Assembly (NCBI RefSeq): GCF_000276665.1
Contig: NW_004955423.1
Location: forward strand, 4,758,397 to 4,822,396
Direction: 5' to 3'
DNA length: 64,000 bases
Source of the DNA: Chinchilla lanigera
Taxonomy: Eukaryota > Chordata > Mammalia > Rodentia > Chinchillidae
The notes under the pieces were generated by a model. The model had not been told where the DNA came from and searched no databases. It saw only the letters and a program-made list of their open reading frames with translations. Positions 10,933-22,136 of this stretch are shown here, piece by piece; positions within the stretch are counted from its first letter, which is position 1; every line of letters starts with the position of its first letter. The position numbers were made by a program, and so were the translations under genes.

Positions 10933-11180
10933 GAGATCCATTGACCTTGATGTCTCCTGGAAGAGTCCTGGCTGCAGAGTTGCTGAAGATGTAGGAACAG
11001 AATTCTGCCACTTGTTGCACAAACTCAGGATGCAGCTCATCATCACGTAGCTCCTCAAGGTGGGAAAGCTGCTTCTTGTCAGCAGGTGACTCAAAGGTGA
11101 CTCAAAGGTAAAATTTCTCTCTTGATAAGAACTTCTTTATGCATGGGGAAAACTGAAATGTTGAATTCTCTCATTGCTAC
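10933..11180 (-). pseudogene. Antisense GBP exon 6 relic, unit A
   Basis: Reading the minus strand from 11180: acceptor TTTTCCAG, then a stretch with CIKKFL, then after a shift FESPADKKQLSHLEELRDDE and HPEFVQQVAEFCSYIFSNS, ending KVNG at about 10934. This matches GBP exon 6 (hallmarks: FDRP-like start, ELxPEFVQQVxxFCSYIFSN). It resembles GBP1/2-type more than the GBP4/6/7-type genes beside it. The length is 248 against 246 in intact exons. There is at least one frameshift, and the donor is ATGAGT instead of GT. No neighbouring exon of this gene was found; the exon 7 side is occupied by the provirus. Confidence 0.85.
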
Positions 11181-14100
11181 CTGGAAAAGGAAAAATAAGA
11201 TTTTCTAGTATAGAATATACTGGAATGATTGTTAAGACTGTGTGTTAGATTGACCATTCTAGAATGAGGAAGTATCACATTATTTTTGAATCCTATTTTG
11301 TAAAATAATAGATACACTCACAGTGGAGCTGGTTATTTTTTTTGAGATAGAGTTAATGCTGGAAAGGTCACATCTTGCACTATGAAGGTCACTCTGTTCA
11401 TGGTGGTTACAGTTAACATAATCTGGAGGGCATTGCCTGCTTTGTACAGGTGTTTCAGGCCCAGTGCTGACTGCTTCTCATTTAGTGCACATCCTAAATC
11501 TCATAAGAGAATTTCCCCATGCTTTTACACAAAGTCATGCACAGACAGGAATCCTCAATTGTCTTAAATCTTTATGCTAATATGGATAAGAGCATTCTTG
11601 ATTCCAAATATTTTTTTTTGTTTGTTTGTTTTTGTTTTTTTTCTGGTACCAGGAATGAACTCACAATCTTGCCTTTGCCAGGCAAGTGTTGTGTTGCTGA
11701 GCTAAATGCCCAGCTAAATTCCAAATATTTTTGAACCACCTCACTAACCTGCATTTTCTGAGTGAATAGCTATAAAATAAGTGGTTTATTTTGTAATTAT
11801 TTCTTACATTGTGTGTAAGTGTAGTCCTGAGTACAATTATGCAAAATAAATTCTATTGTAAGTATTTCACAATGCAAAGAAGTCTTGGTAAGAGAGCTAT
11901 GGTGTAATTATGATATAATTTGTGTGGTCCAGAAGTTCAATTACTATAGTTTGAACTCTATGACACTGAAATATGTTGGACTCTTTAAGAGGTGGGGCTA
12001 GTGGGAGGTGATGAGGATTTTAAGAGGGATTAATACTTGTTAGTAGACAGGGTCCCAGGAGGTTCCTGAGCTGAAATATGCAACTTAAAACACTCAGACC
12101 ATGGAATGTAGGTATGCAGGTTTGCTGACTCCCACAATGGAAAAAGAATTTCCAAGACACAAAGTAAGAGACATGGGAAAAATTTATTAGATAGAAATTA
12201 GGTAGAAATGTAAGTACACAATTAAGAGTGAGTGTGAGTGTTCAGAGAAATGAGGTGCATTACAGTTTGGAGTTGGGAATATTTATGTGTTGTTTTGGTA
12301 CCCCAAAAATGTGAAATTTGTGACTTTATAGTCATTTTCTTGGTTTAAGAGTGCCCCATTCACAGGAAGATAATGACGCATTTGAAAAGTTCCACAAAAC
12401 TGACACACTCTTAACTATGAGGTCAAAGACAAACAACAATAACAATAAAATCAAAATCACAAGAAAAATAAAATGTAGGAGACCCACATTACTAAAATGG
12501 GAAATGAATCAACAGACTCTACTATCAGTGTTACAGAAATAAGAAGGGTACCAGGTCATGAAACAAACACCTGTATCCATCCTATTTGCCCATGAAATGA
12601 CAAAATCCCTAGCCATTGTTTGATGACGCACCCCAGACAGTTTGTTTTTCTTATTTCCTACATTTCTGTTTGTTTTCTCCATGTACTGGGCTCCAGATCT
12701 TAATAATTAAGTACACATTTAGTTAAAATGTGTAAACCCCATTCCCAGGTTATAGGAAAGAATGCAACTGAAAGGCATTTGTCAGGAAAACATAAAACAC
12801 AGACTGTACGTGGTAAACAAATGCAGTGAGCTTCCAACCTCTCATCAACTGTATCTAATTTTATCAGATTCAAGGTATAGGTTCCTGGAGGCACTCTAGA
12901 ACAGGGCAAATATTCACAACTCCTGCTCAAAAAATGACCATTTGTCAAGTCAAATGTATGGAGGACCACCTGGATGACTGTCCTTGAAAGAGGAACAATT
13001 ATCTTCATTTTGGCTAAACCTGACCCTATTTACATGTAGTGATATATACAGAGCTGGCTAGGACTTTTCCTTATCTCTTCAGTTGGCTTTAAGCAATTCA
13101 AATGGGTCTCACCGAGGTGCTGATGTGTAGTCTTTGAAACAAGGCAACAGATCAATGTTGTTCAACCCCATAATTCCCATAAAACATGTGGGAACCAGAC
13201 GGGAGAGAGAGACAAGCTGTATGCTGGGATCAAAATAAGAGATAAGAAGTTACGACTTCCCTGGGCATAAAGGATTACACATCAGAGCACTGACCCCAAA
13301 ACATTAGAAACTACCTCAAACTGTGTTATGTAGATTACTCCTTCTGCATATCCTTCTCTCTGCATCTTGAAGAGGTCATTTCAGACCACCTACTTACTCT
13401 ACCTCATGGCACTCATATATTTCCCACCATTCTCACAGTCACTCATCCTTGAGCCACTCCTTTCTTCATGAATTAATATAATCCAGGTTCAGCCCTAGGT
13501 CAAGGTCTTTGTTCTGGTTAGCCATCATCTTAGTTGGATTTAGGATTCCCTTGGATTTCCAGAAGTACAAATATGACTTTATGTCTTTATTCATGCCATG
13601 ATTTACACTGGAAGTGGTAGATTGGAATTCACTCACTAGAATTTCAATTATTTTTCCAAAGGATCACAAATATAAACCTCACAGACTGTGGGGAGGACCA
13701 GAAAAGGCTCTCCATTCTAACACACTTGCCACACTGGCTTCCATCTCCCTGAGACAGGAAAAAAATCTGAATAAATATCTCTTATTTGTAAAATCAAAAG
13801 TGTAGTAGTAACCATGTCGACTGAACATTGTGCACTTTTTAAAGATCTTTGAAACTTATGTTGAAATTTACTTCAGGAAGTAGTCACTGTCTTTCTCATG
13901 CCTCCCAGTGTTTACTGGGCTTTCTGTGACATCCCAACAGGAGGAAATGTGAAGTCAGCCTCACTCACATGACAGAGAGAAGGACACTCTCTCACAGGCA
14001 AGTTTTAATTCTAATAGCAAAGAACATGTATTTGTTTAAAATATTTTCATTGCATTTACATTTAATAGCACATTAACTACCTTGAGGTGAGGAAGCAAAA

Positions 14101-14400
14101 GTAAGTGTGGTAAGAAGTAAAATGCCCTTGGTATCCACCTGTGGCAGATTGTGTGCTAAATCCTCTACCTGTGCTATGAATTATCTTCTGTGTGTGCTTC
14201 GTTCTATAGGTGGTATTATCTGCATTCTGCAGACCAGTAAATACAGTTTACACGTACTCACTATGGTTTTACCAGTAGCTGGTCAGCTATCGATTTAAGA
14301 CTTCCTGAAGTCTGCTAGGAATCAATAAGATTGGAGAATACTTTACTTTCAATTTTAGCATTAATGCAACAGTGTATGTATGGGTACAGTTAGCTTTCAG
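11181..14400. other. Unit A upstream spacer
   Basis: Non-coding and collinear with about 38.5-41.8 kb of unit B, with shared blocks such as 'ccagaagttca', 'agaggttcctgagctgaaat', 'gaggaccacctggatgactgtc' and 'tataaacctcacagactgtg'. It holds one young SINE. Relative to unit B it lacks about 2.2 kb (about 41.8-44.0 kb). The open frame 12700-13008 (-) is also present but shorter in unit B and has no recognisable domain. Confidence 0.7.
11616..11717 (-). mobile_element. ID-like SINE with 15-bp target-site duplication
   Basis: A T-rich tail precedes a reversed tRNA-like head (ending 'gctgagctaaatgcccagc'). Flanks are identical direct repeats ATTCCAAATATTTTT at 11601-11615 and 11718-11732. The matching place in unit B (about 39400) has no element. 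Confidence 0.85.
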
Positions 14401-14425
14401 GGTGTTTTTCTAGGTCATCATCTTA

Positions 14426-14435
14426 TTTCACTTTC
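14426..14435. promoter_or_regulatory. ISRE-like core before exon 1, unit A
   Basis: TTTCACTTTC is the reverse complement of GAAAGTGAAA, a perfect GAAANNGAAA core. It lies just before the exon-1 homology. GBPs are classic interferon targets, so the placement fits, but this position could also be part of a pyrimidine tract before an untranslated exon. Confidence 0.4.
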
Positions 14436-14443
14436 TATTTTAG

Positions 14444-14527
14444 CTGATATAAGGAGAGAAGAACAAGTGGAAAGAGAAGCTTGTTTGGACTGTTTGGACT
14501 TGTTTGGACTGTGGTGCGCTGGAGCAG
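14444..14527 (+). pseudogene. GBP non-coding exon 1, unit A
   Basis: Aligned with unit B (44409-44501); ends at a donor GGAGCAG|GTATGT. A decamer like TGTTTGGACT occurs three times in a row (14481-14511) and is not repeated in unit B. The 5' edge is uncertain: 'ttttag' just before it may be a splice acceptor instead of the transcription-start region. Confidence 0.45.
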
Positions 14528-15433
14528 GTATGTTCATTTTCCTTTCTTTTTCTGTCATGCAAGTTACTCTTGAGCCTGACTTGATATCTCATTGAAAGCA
14601 GCAGCTGAGGTAAAGGGCAGGAATTGTAAGTTTCCTGTGTCTGACATCCCGGGGTCTGTGTCTGGCCTTATTTCTGGGGAATCCCAGACTTTGCCAGGGA
14701 GAGCAGCCTGGTGGCAGCCAGACACACTGGGGCCTGGGATGCACAGCTCCCTGACCTTTAGTACACAGCAGCAGGAAGCTGACTGGGAAGAGTGTGGACA
14801 TTTGATGCCAGGCTCTATCAGTGCTGGCCTTAGCTCTGGACCACAGAACAAAACCTTCCAGGCCAAGCAGCTTACAGTTAATTGTAATTGAAGTAAAGAG
14901 TTTTCTTTTTTTATATCTTCCTAGCAGTTACACTAAAGAAAGCTTCAGAGTAAATGGTTTGTAAGTATCTGTGCAGAAGTAAATTAAGTTCCTACATCTT
15001 TTACTAGTTAAAAATAGCTATATAGTTGTAACTGTGTGGGGATGTTTCTTGCTTTCTTAAAGGGACATCCGAATCACTTGTGGCACATGTTAACATATGG
15101 ACACTCAGGCCTAGGAATCCAGCTTTCACCAATCCTTTAAAGAGCTTTGCATATACTTCAGAGTTTCAGTGCCACTCTTGAACAGGAGCAAACAGATGTA
15201 CTTAGTTTATATGAAACTAAATGTTCTGTGGTTTATTCAACCCTAAGAAAAAGGAGACATGGGTAGCATTTTTATAGTGATGACCGTATCAGTTTAGAGG
15301 TAACTTATGCTCACTTCAGACAGGGGACAGTTCAGTTCCAGGAAGCACAAGGCAGATGCTGAGGCTCACTGTTTACCTCCATATTCCTTACCCGCACAAG
15401 AAGAATGAAGAATTAGACAAGAGGATCTGTACA

Positions 15434-15815
15434 GAAATATTTTTTTTTTTTTTTTTGCGTGTTTTTCAATTTTAAAGATAAAAGAATGAAAATATATTAA
15501 CAAAAGCAGATACATTTAGGAAATAACATGAAAACAATACAAGCAATACAGAATTTCAGACAGGGTGATGGGAAATTAACGAAGGTTTTTGTATTACTTA
15601 TTGATGTCTTCAAATTGAATACTCAGATAAACAAATATAGATGTATAATATTAATCAAACACTTAAACATTAACTGTTCCTTTCAGTAGAGCAGTAAAAG
15701 TCAATAGTACAACTATGTTACCTACCCCATACATGCATATTTTCTCTCTTCTTTCTTTTCTCTTTTCCCTCATCCCAATTGTTCTTTCCTTTTGAGCAGT
15801 TTCCTTTCAAATAAA
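15434..15815 (-). mobile_element. 5'-truncated L1, 3' UTR only, unit A specific
   Basis: Starts with a run of T (reversed poly-A), then 'aaagataaaagaa', 'caatacagaatttcaga' and 'gttcctttcagtagagcagtaaaa', the same series found at the 3' end of the near full-length L1 at 51.74 kb. Unit B has only ~40 unrelated bases at the matching place (about 45385-45425). Confidence 0.75.
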
Positions 15816-16439
15816 ATCTAGGAGGTACAGGAGTATTTTCTTTGAACTCGGCTGCTGTTCTGTTCCAGTGAAAAATATATTTGTAATTTCTGTTTCTTGA
15901 TAATTTATACTGTAAAGATTTTGATGACATATAGAGTATACTAGATTGTTTATGATAGTCATTTTAACAGTTTCTATGTAAATCAACAAAGACTTACTGA
16001 AACCTTATTTTGTGAAACATGCTATGTTAAAATATAAGGTTCTGCCATTTTTTAAAAATATTAAAATATCCTCCAGATGGACTTATAATTTTGTTTTATT
16101 GAAGCTCATTAATTACCCTAACATTTTGGGTTAGGTAGACAAATCTCATTACTTAAATCCACACAACTTTACCGCTGAGCTGGTGTTATTGATGTAACCA
16201 GATATATCTTGCATATTTGACATATAATTGTAAAATAAATATTTGTGGCATTTGAATCAAACATATGTTTCTCTACTCTGATTTCATAAAGAACAGATTC
16301 CATGGACAACTATTTTAGTGCAATGACATTCAAAAATATGAGAGAAGATTCACAGAATATTTGTATACTTAAAAGGATTTTTTTAGAATTAAAACTAAGG
16401 GAGTCTTACTACTATAGTAATTGTCTGACACCCTGCCTC

Positions 16440-16520
16440 TGCCAACCTGTTTTGTTCCCCCTGGTACTGAGGATTGAACACATTGCCTTAGTACTGAACT
16501 ATGTCTGTATATATTTTTAA
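16440..16520 (-). mobile_element. Old tRNA-type SINE fragment
   Basis: 'tggtactgaggattgaacacattgcc...actgaactatgtc' is a decayed SINE head in reverse. The same copy is at about 46010-46090 in unit B, so it predates the duplication. Confidence 0.5.
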
Positions 16521-16839
16521 TTTAATTTTTTTGAGAGAGTGATAGTCTTACTATGTCAGTAAGTTTCCCAAGCTGGGCTCAAACTCATTATCCTCAATTT
16601 TGTTCTCTCTCTTATCTGAAATCTCACGAGCCTGGCCTTTACTGTTCACATTTGTATCAGCTTTCAGATCAGAATCTCCCCTTAAGTCCTGGATATTGTG
16701 TTCCAAAACTTCCGTAGCTCACATTTCTTAACTTTCCAACTCTTCCCAAAAACTTACCTTAAAGACTTCTGAATCACATGGTCAGGTATCATTCACACCA
16801 ATGTCTCCACTTTTGTGGTGTGAGTTTTCTTTATTTGTT

Positions 16840-17190
16840 AGCTTTCTGATTGGTGAGACAAAATATTTGACCCCTTCAACTTAAAGGAAAAGCAGTTGAT
16901 TTTGGATCAAAGTTTCAGAGGATTCATTGTATGGTTGGCTGGCTTCTACGGCCAAATATCATCGCCCTTGATCATCTCATGCTGTCTGGAAGCAGAGAAC
17001 AAGGAGACAATTAGGAGACAAATCATCCAAAGGCATGCTTACAGTGAGCTACCTTCTCCGAGTAGGCTTCATGTTCTAACAGGGCTCAGCCATGATCTTA
17101 CCGGTGGATTAATCCTCTCATGAGCTTAACAGTCCTACACACCCTATCATCCAATCAACTTCTAAAGCCCTACCTCTGAATGCATGATAG
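16840..17190. repeat. Interspersed LTR-like repeat (shared with unit B)
   Basis: Begins 'ggtgagacaaaatatttgacc' and ends near 'tctgaatgcatgatagttttgagag'. The matching unit B copy is at about 46410-46765. Related copies in other orders lie at about 27825-28170, 34750-35150 and 35890-36330, with a core 'gagacaaaatacccaac..aggtttat..ctcacagttt'. I think it is a MaLR-type LTR but cannot name the family. Confidence 0.45.
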
Positions 17191-17362
17191 TTTTGAGAGA
17201 AATTATTGATCTCAAGCATCTTAAAAATTTTGCATGTTTCTCAAGAAAGAAATTATGAAATAATCAATGTCTTTCAGAGTACTGTTATACCAGGGAAGTG
17301 ATTACAGCAGCATTGTGCAGCAAAAATGTTATATTTTCCTAATTTTAGTGTTTTGGTGTTTG

Positions 17363-17389
17363 AATATATATATATATATATATATATAT
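17363..17389. repeat. (TA)n microsatellite
   Basis: Uninterrupted TA dinucleotides, about 13 units, before exon 2. In unit B the same place is (TG)n(TA)n at 46904-46934. Confidence 0.95.
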
Positions 17390-17614
17390 GCATTCATATA
17401 TATGATATATAATACACATTTACAGTACATATGATGTGTATATCAACATATATAACATGTAAGATAAATAAGATATGTATGTCATAATATGGTATGTATG
17501 ATTGTATATATAATTTTAACAATAGTTAAGTGCTTATTTCAGTGACAGTTTTGTATTCATATCCTTATGAAATCATCAGCACTAAATTGCTCCACATTTC
17601 TTTCATTTTTCTAG

Positions 17615-17818
17615 CTTGATAAATTGCCATGGCATCTGGACCTAAAATGTTGGCTCCCAAGTGTCTGATAGAATATGTTAATGAGCAGCTATCAGTGAAG
17701 CAGGAAGCTCTACAGATTCTTGGCGAGATTTCTAACCCAGTGGTGGCGGCGGCCATTGTTGGACTGTACAGTACTGGAAAATCCTACCTGATGAACCATC
17801 TGGTGGGACAGAACAGTG
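17615..17818 (+). pseudogene. GBP-A exon 2 (start codon, P-loop)
   Basis: Acceptor CTAG at 17611-17614; ATG at 17629 in a strong context (G at -3, G at +4); donor G|GTGAGT leaves phase 1. The P-loop encodes GLYSTGKS: Lys and Ser that bind the phosphates are kept, but the arginine finger position is Ser. Confidence 0.9.
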
Positions 17819-18612
17819 GTGAGTGTGGTCCTGGAGTTGGGCCAATTGTTTGATGCCTGCTACATCTCAGCTTCTTAATTATTATTCTCAGGTACTCGAA
17901 AGTGGAACCCAGCTCTTCTCAATAAAGCAACTGTCTTATTTGAATTTTCTCCACCAAATTAATGCTTTGCTCTCATTTGTTTCCATATTGTAATCTTATT
18001 GTCGTTAAAGATAATATATTCTTCTAAACCTCATTATTTCCTCTTTTCTTACATCCTTAATCTCTAGGCTTGTATAAATGTCTTTTTCCTCATATAATAC
18101 ATTAGAATATTTTACATAGTACTCCTGTCTACATATAAAGAACCTTAAGTATTTATCATCTTTAAGATGCTGCATAAGCTTTCCATTCCATTGTGATTAC
18201 CAACTCTTGTTTTGTCCTTTCTTTATTCTTCTTAGCATCTTTTTAATACAAAATATATTTGTTTCCTTTCTTGCTCCTTTTGTTTCTTATCATGTCCCTC
18301 TTCAGTTTGCTTCTCTCTGCCTGAGTCCTACGCTTCCTTTCCAATATTATTATAGTCACCAGAGGTCTCCATTTTGTTAGACTCCTGGATGCCTCTTTGT
18401 TGCCATCTTGAGTCCTTGAGTATCACCATTCTTATGTTTAATGCCCCCACACCTTCAAAGCATAACTTACAGAGTAAGTCATGCTTGTGGAAATAGAGAA
18501 GGCAGCATCATTTTTGCTGGAGAATTCACAATCCAAAAAAGCTTGACCTATGTTCCCTTGGTTACTTGGTGGAAATGTGGTCACTGTGTGTTGCTTCTCC
18601 TCTTCCCTCCAG

Positions 18613-18740
18613 GTTTCCCTCTGGGCTCCACAGTGCAATCTGAAACCAAGGGCATCTGGATGTGGTGTGTGCCCCACCCCATCAAGCCTGACTGCACCCT
18701 GGTCCTTCTGAACTCTGAGGGCCTGCGTGACGTGGAAAAG
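18613..18740 (+). pseudogene. GBP-A exon 3 (switch I/II)
   Basis: 128 nt between CCAG and GTGAGG. It encodes the conserved [10 protein letters not shown] block. The G3 motif has Asn for Asp and Ser for Thr (NSEG), and Arg for the second Gly of GLGD. These positions contact Mg2+ and the nucleotide in the family. Confidence 0.9.
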
Positions 18741-20107
18741 GTGAGGCACAGAATCTCAGGCAGCTCTTCTTCATTCTGGACTGCATTTTTTCTCTTCAAG
18801 ACCCTTTGTGATTTGACCACTGTGATCTGTTTATGAAACATAAGAAACCAAACCATAGTGAATGAGGCAAATTTTATTCTGCTTGAATATCATTTCTAGA
18901 TAAGATCAGATATGGTATTTTAAATAAAATATTCATTTGTTGACACTGGTGGGAATAACTACATTCAGTATAAAGAAAACATAGAAAAATTAGGTTCTAG
19001 CTTTTGGATTTAGTGGTAGATATTAGCGAACAGAATTAAAATGTGGTCTCCACAGAGCCTTCAGTCCCACTGTGGAGACAACATGGTGACAGGGATAGAG
19101 CAGACTGAAGAGAGAAAGATGCTGCACTGTGAAGTCCCTGGCCCCTGTCACTTTGCAAGGTGACACATGACTGGAACAGCTTTTTCGAGATATCCTCTCT
19201 GGGTAAAGTTGTTTGGTCTTTATCCCTGGTGATGATTGATAACTGGAATTTGGCCCTGGAAAATCATCTCCTAAGAGGGCTGACACATGTGGGATGCTTT
19301 GCATCAGCACTGCCCAGAGCTGGGCAATGAGTTTTTCAGTTATAGAAGGTGATGTGTGCTCAGATCACTCTTTCAGCATGTACAGTTAGGCACATGGTAC
19401 CAGGAGTGGAAGGTGGTGAGGTGCCAGCCCTCAGTGGCTGAGGAAGGGTCACTGATCTACTTCCATTCTACAAATGAAGTGTGGATTTGGAGTTTTTGTT
19501 AGTGAAAACAACATTCATAGAACATTCTGGAAGTCTCTGAGAAGCCACTAAATATGTTGGTTCTATATGACATATTTTCTTGTGATAAACATTCAAAGGT
19601 GGAGTTTTGCTATTTTAGGTTCCTAACAATAGGTGAATGTTAGGATTTGTCTTTTTTCCCTTCCTTTATGACTTGACAGTGGTGTATAAATTAAAATGCT
19701 ATCATTTTCTGTCCAAAGAGGAGTTAGAAATTTTCTTTTACTATTTTCACTTATATTTTGACATAATCAACAAATGAAATTCAAACTCTGGTATGTATTT
19801 TGAGTGACGTTTTGGTATGTATTGTGAAATGGCCACCAATGAAAGTATACAAACGCTACATAGTGCTATTTTCTTTTTCCTTTCTGTAGAATAAGCATAT
19901 AAGATGTAGCCATTTAGGAAATTCAAGTGTAAGATGTTGTGTTGCTAACTATGGTTGCCAAGTTATTCCTCAGCTCTCCAGAAATTATTTATGTTACATA
20001 AGTGTAGCTTCATTTCTTTTGTACATGATCTCCACATTTCTCCCACCCTCCAGACCTTAAAAAAACCTACTGAATTTTCTACGATGGTGGATTGAATATT
20101 TTTTTTT

Positions 20108-20237
20108 CTGGGGGGGTGGTTTTCTCCGGTACCAGGAACCGAACTCACGACCTTGCACTTGCCAGGCAAGCGCTTTGCCACTGAGCTAAATCCCCAGCCC
20201 CTGCAATGTTTTTTTGTTTGTTTGTTTGTTTGTTTTC
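20108..20237 (-). mobile_element. ID-like SINE, unit A specific
   Basis: Reversed SINE with head GGCTGGGGATTTAGCTCAG and box-B-like GGTCGTGAGTTCGGTTCC. Direct repeats GGATTGAATATTTTTTT flank it at about 20089 and 20238. It is absent from unit B, where a (TTTA)n run lies at the same place. Confidence 0.85.
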
Positions 20238-20894
20238 GGATTGAATATTTTTTTTGTTTTACTATTTTGTATTCCCCAAATGAAATAATGAGTGTTTACA
20301 TTTTTACATCTGGCTTATTTCACTAAGCATAACACCCTCAGGTTTTTCCTTTTTGATGTAAAAGGTAAGATTCTTTTCCTTTCTATGGTTGAATAAACGT
20401 ATTCCATGTTGTATCTATTCACTCATCCATTGATAGACACTTAGGCTTTTATCAAACCTTGCCTGTTAAGAATAATGGTGCAATAACTAGAAGTGGACAT
20501 GTCTCTTTCGGGTACTCATCTCATTTCCTTTGGATCTGTACCTAGATTGGGATTGCTGGATCATGTGATGTTTCTATTTTAATATTTTAAGGAAACTATA
20601 TAATATTTTCTGTGATGTCTACACTAACTTATATTCCAGCCAATAAATACAAGGGTTTTTTTTTTCTCAATCCTTATTAATATATGCTACATTTTGCGAT
20701 TTTATAATAGTGATATGAATAGGTATCATTTTATGTCTCCAGTTGGTTTTGTTTTGTACTTTCCTGAAGATTAGTGACCATGAATACCTTTTCATAAATC
20801 TACTGGTCATATGTATTCTTTCCTTAAATAAATATATTGAAGTTCTTTGTTAATTTTCCCATGGATTATTTTGTTGGCTTTGCTATTGAGTTTT

Positions 20895-20983
20895 TTTTTT
20901 TTTTCTTGTGGTACTAGGAATCGAACTCATGAAGTTGCGCTTGCCAGGCAGGCGCTGTGCCGCTGAGCTAAATCCCCAGCCCC
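20895..20983 (-). mobile_element. ID-like SINE, unit A specific
   Basis: Same SINE family, head at 20983. Fourteen-base direct repeats TGCTATTGAGTTTT lie at 20881-20894 and 20984-20997. Unit B keeps a single diverged copy of the target (about 50253-50269). Confidence 0.9.
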
Positions 20984-21632
20984 TGCTATTGAGTTTTAGG
21001 GATTCTTTAGGTACTTTAATATTAGCCTCTTTCCAAATACATGGTTTGCAAAATTTTTTTTGCCATTCTGTAGGTATGTTTTCACATTCTACCAGCAGGA
21101 ACCTTTTTACTTGAATGTGGTCCCACTTGTCCAGTTTGTTCTTTGTCCCCTGTCCTTTTTGGTGTCATATCAAAACACGTAAAAACCATTGTGTCCCAGT
21201 ATACAGAGGCATTTTCCCTTTGTTTCTTCTCATACTTTTATTGCTCAAGTATATTTTCTTTCCTATCACAAATATTGTACTTGTTACCTATCATCTCTAA
21301 TATATATATTTCAAGTATATGATCTATCAACCAGTAAATATGCATAGAATGAAGACACACTAATGTCCATCATTGAATACACTATAGAAAACCTGGCACA
21401 GTACTAGGGTTTCTATATGTTCAGTTATTTCTTCTAATTTGGTAAAGTAGATTTTTATGAATATTACAAGTTTCTTTTTTATGAAATTATTATAAAAATC
21501 ATGACAATGGTCAGAGCTATTATTTGCATTTGTGTCTGACTTCTTTGCATTCAAATTGTAGATGAAAGACTAATAGAATGGATGTCTGAATGTCATTCTG
21601 AAGGTAGACTCCTGAAGTCCTGTGCTTTCTAG

Positions 21633-21742
21633 GATGACTCTAAGAATGACTCCTGGATCTTCGCCATAGCCGTGCTTCTGAGCAGCACCTTTGTCTACAA
21701 CAGCATGAGCACCATCAACCACCAGGCCTTGGAGCAGCTGCA
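21633..21742 (+). pseudogene. GBP-A exon 4
   Basis: 110 nt, the same length as in copy B, encoding [20 protein letters not shown]. It ends ...CTGCA before a U12-type donor GTATCCTT. The first codon is Asp where B has Gly. Confidence 0.9.
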
Positions 21743-21941
21743 GTATCCTTCCAGGACCCAAGCCACCAGATGACATTGGGGATTTGAGGGAAATAGTATT
21801 GAATTATGTTTTTTCTTCCCTATGGCTTCTTTTATTTTGGTGGATTATGAGTGACCTAAGGTAAAAGAGAGCATTTATGATACCTTTTAATAAGGGAAGC
21901 CTATGAGTATTAGTAAACTTCTTTTCCTTAACTAAGTCTAG
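21743..21941 (+). other. U12-type (minor spliceosome) intron 4, unit A
   Basis: Donor GTATCCTT at 21743-21750 and branch element TTCCTTAAC at 21924-21932, a perfect match to the U12 consensus, ten bases before the AG at 21940-21941. Splicing here gives L-H-Y-V-T-E-L, the usual GBP text, which confirms the junction. The intron is 199 nt. Confidence 0.9.
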
Positions 21942-22136
21942 TTATGTGACAGAGCTCACAGAACTAATCACAGCAAAGTCCTCCTCAAATTCTGATGGAG
22001 TACAAGATTCTACAGAGTATGTGTTTCTTCCCCAGCTTCATCTGGACTGTACGGGATTTCATACTGGAGCTGAAGTTGCAAGGTCAGCCCATCACAGCAG
22101 TTCAGTACGTGGAGAATGCCTTGAAGCCGCTTCCAG
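21942..22136 (+). pseudogene. GBP-A exon 5, 2-nt deletion
   Basis: 195 nt against 197 in copy B. The two missing bases lie between 22018 and 22027 ('gagtatgtgtttcttcccc' against 'gagtttgtgagtttcttcccc'). The G4 motif TVRD is still written but lies in the wrong frame after the deletion. Confidence 0.92.

Larger units (their letters stand above)
19760..21340 (-). mobile_element. Old L1 fragment in intron 3, shared with unit B
   Basis: Reverse-orientation L1 text ('cactcatccattgatagacacttagg', 'attgctggatcatgtgatg', 'aggtatcattttatgtctcc'). The same element is at about 49270-50640 in unit B, so it predates the duplication. In unit A it is interrupted by two SINEs. Confidence 0.7.

Noticed and set aside
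12700..13008. 102-codon minus-strand frame in the unit A spacer
   Set aside because: The unit B partner (40633-40818) is shorter and shifted; no domain is recognised. Treated as non-coding spacer.
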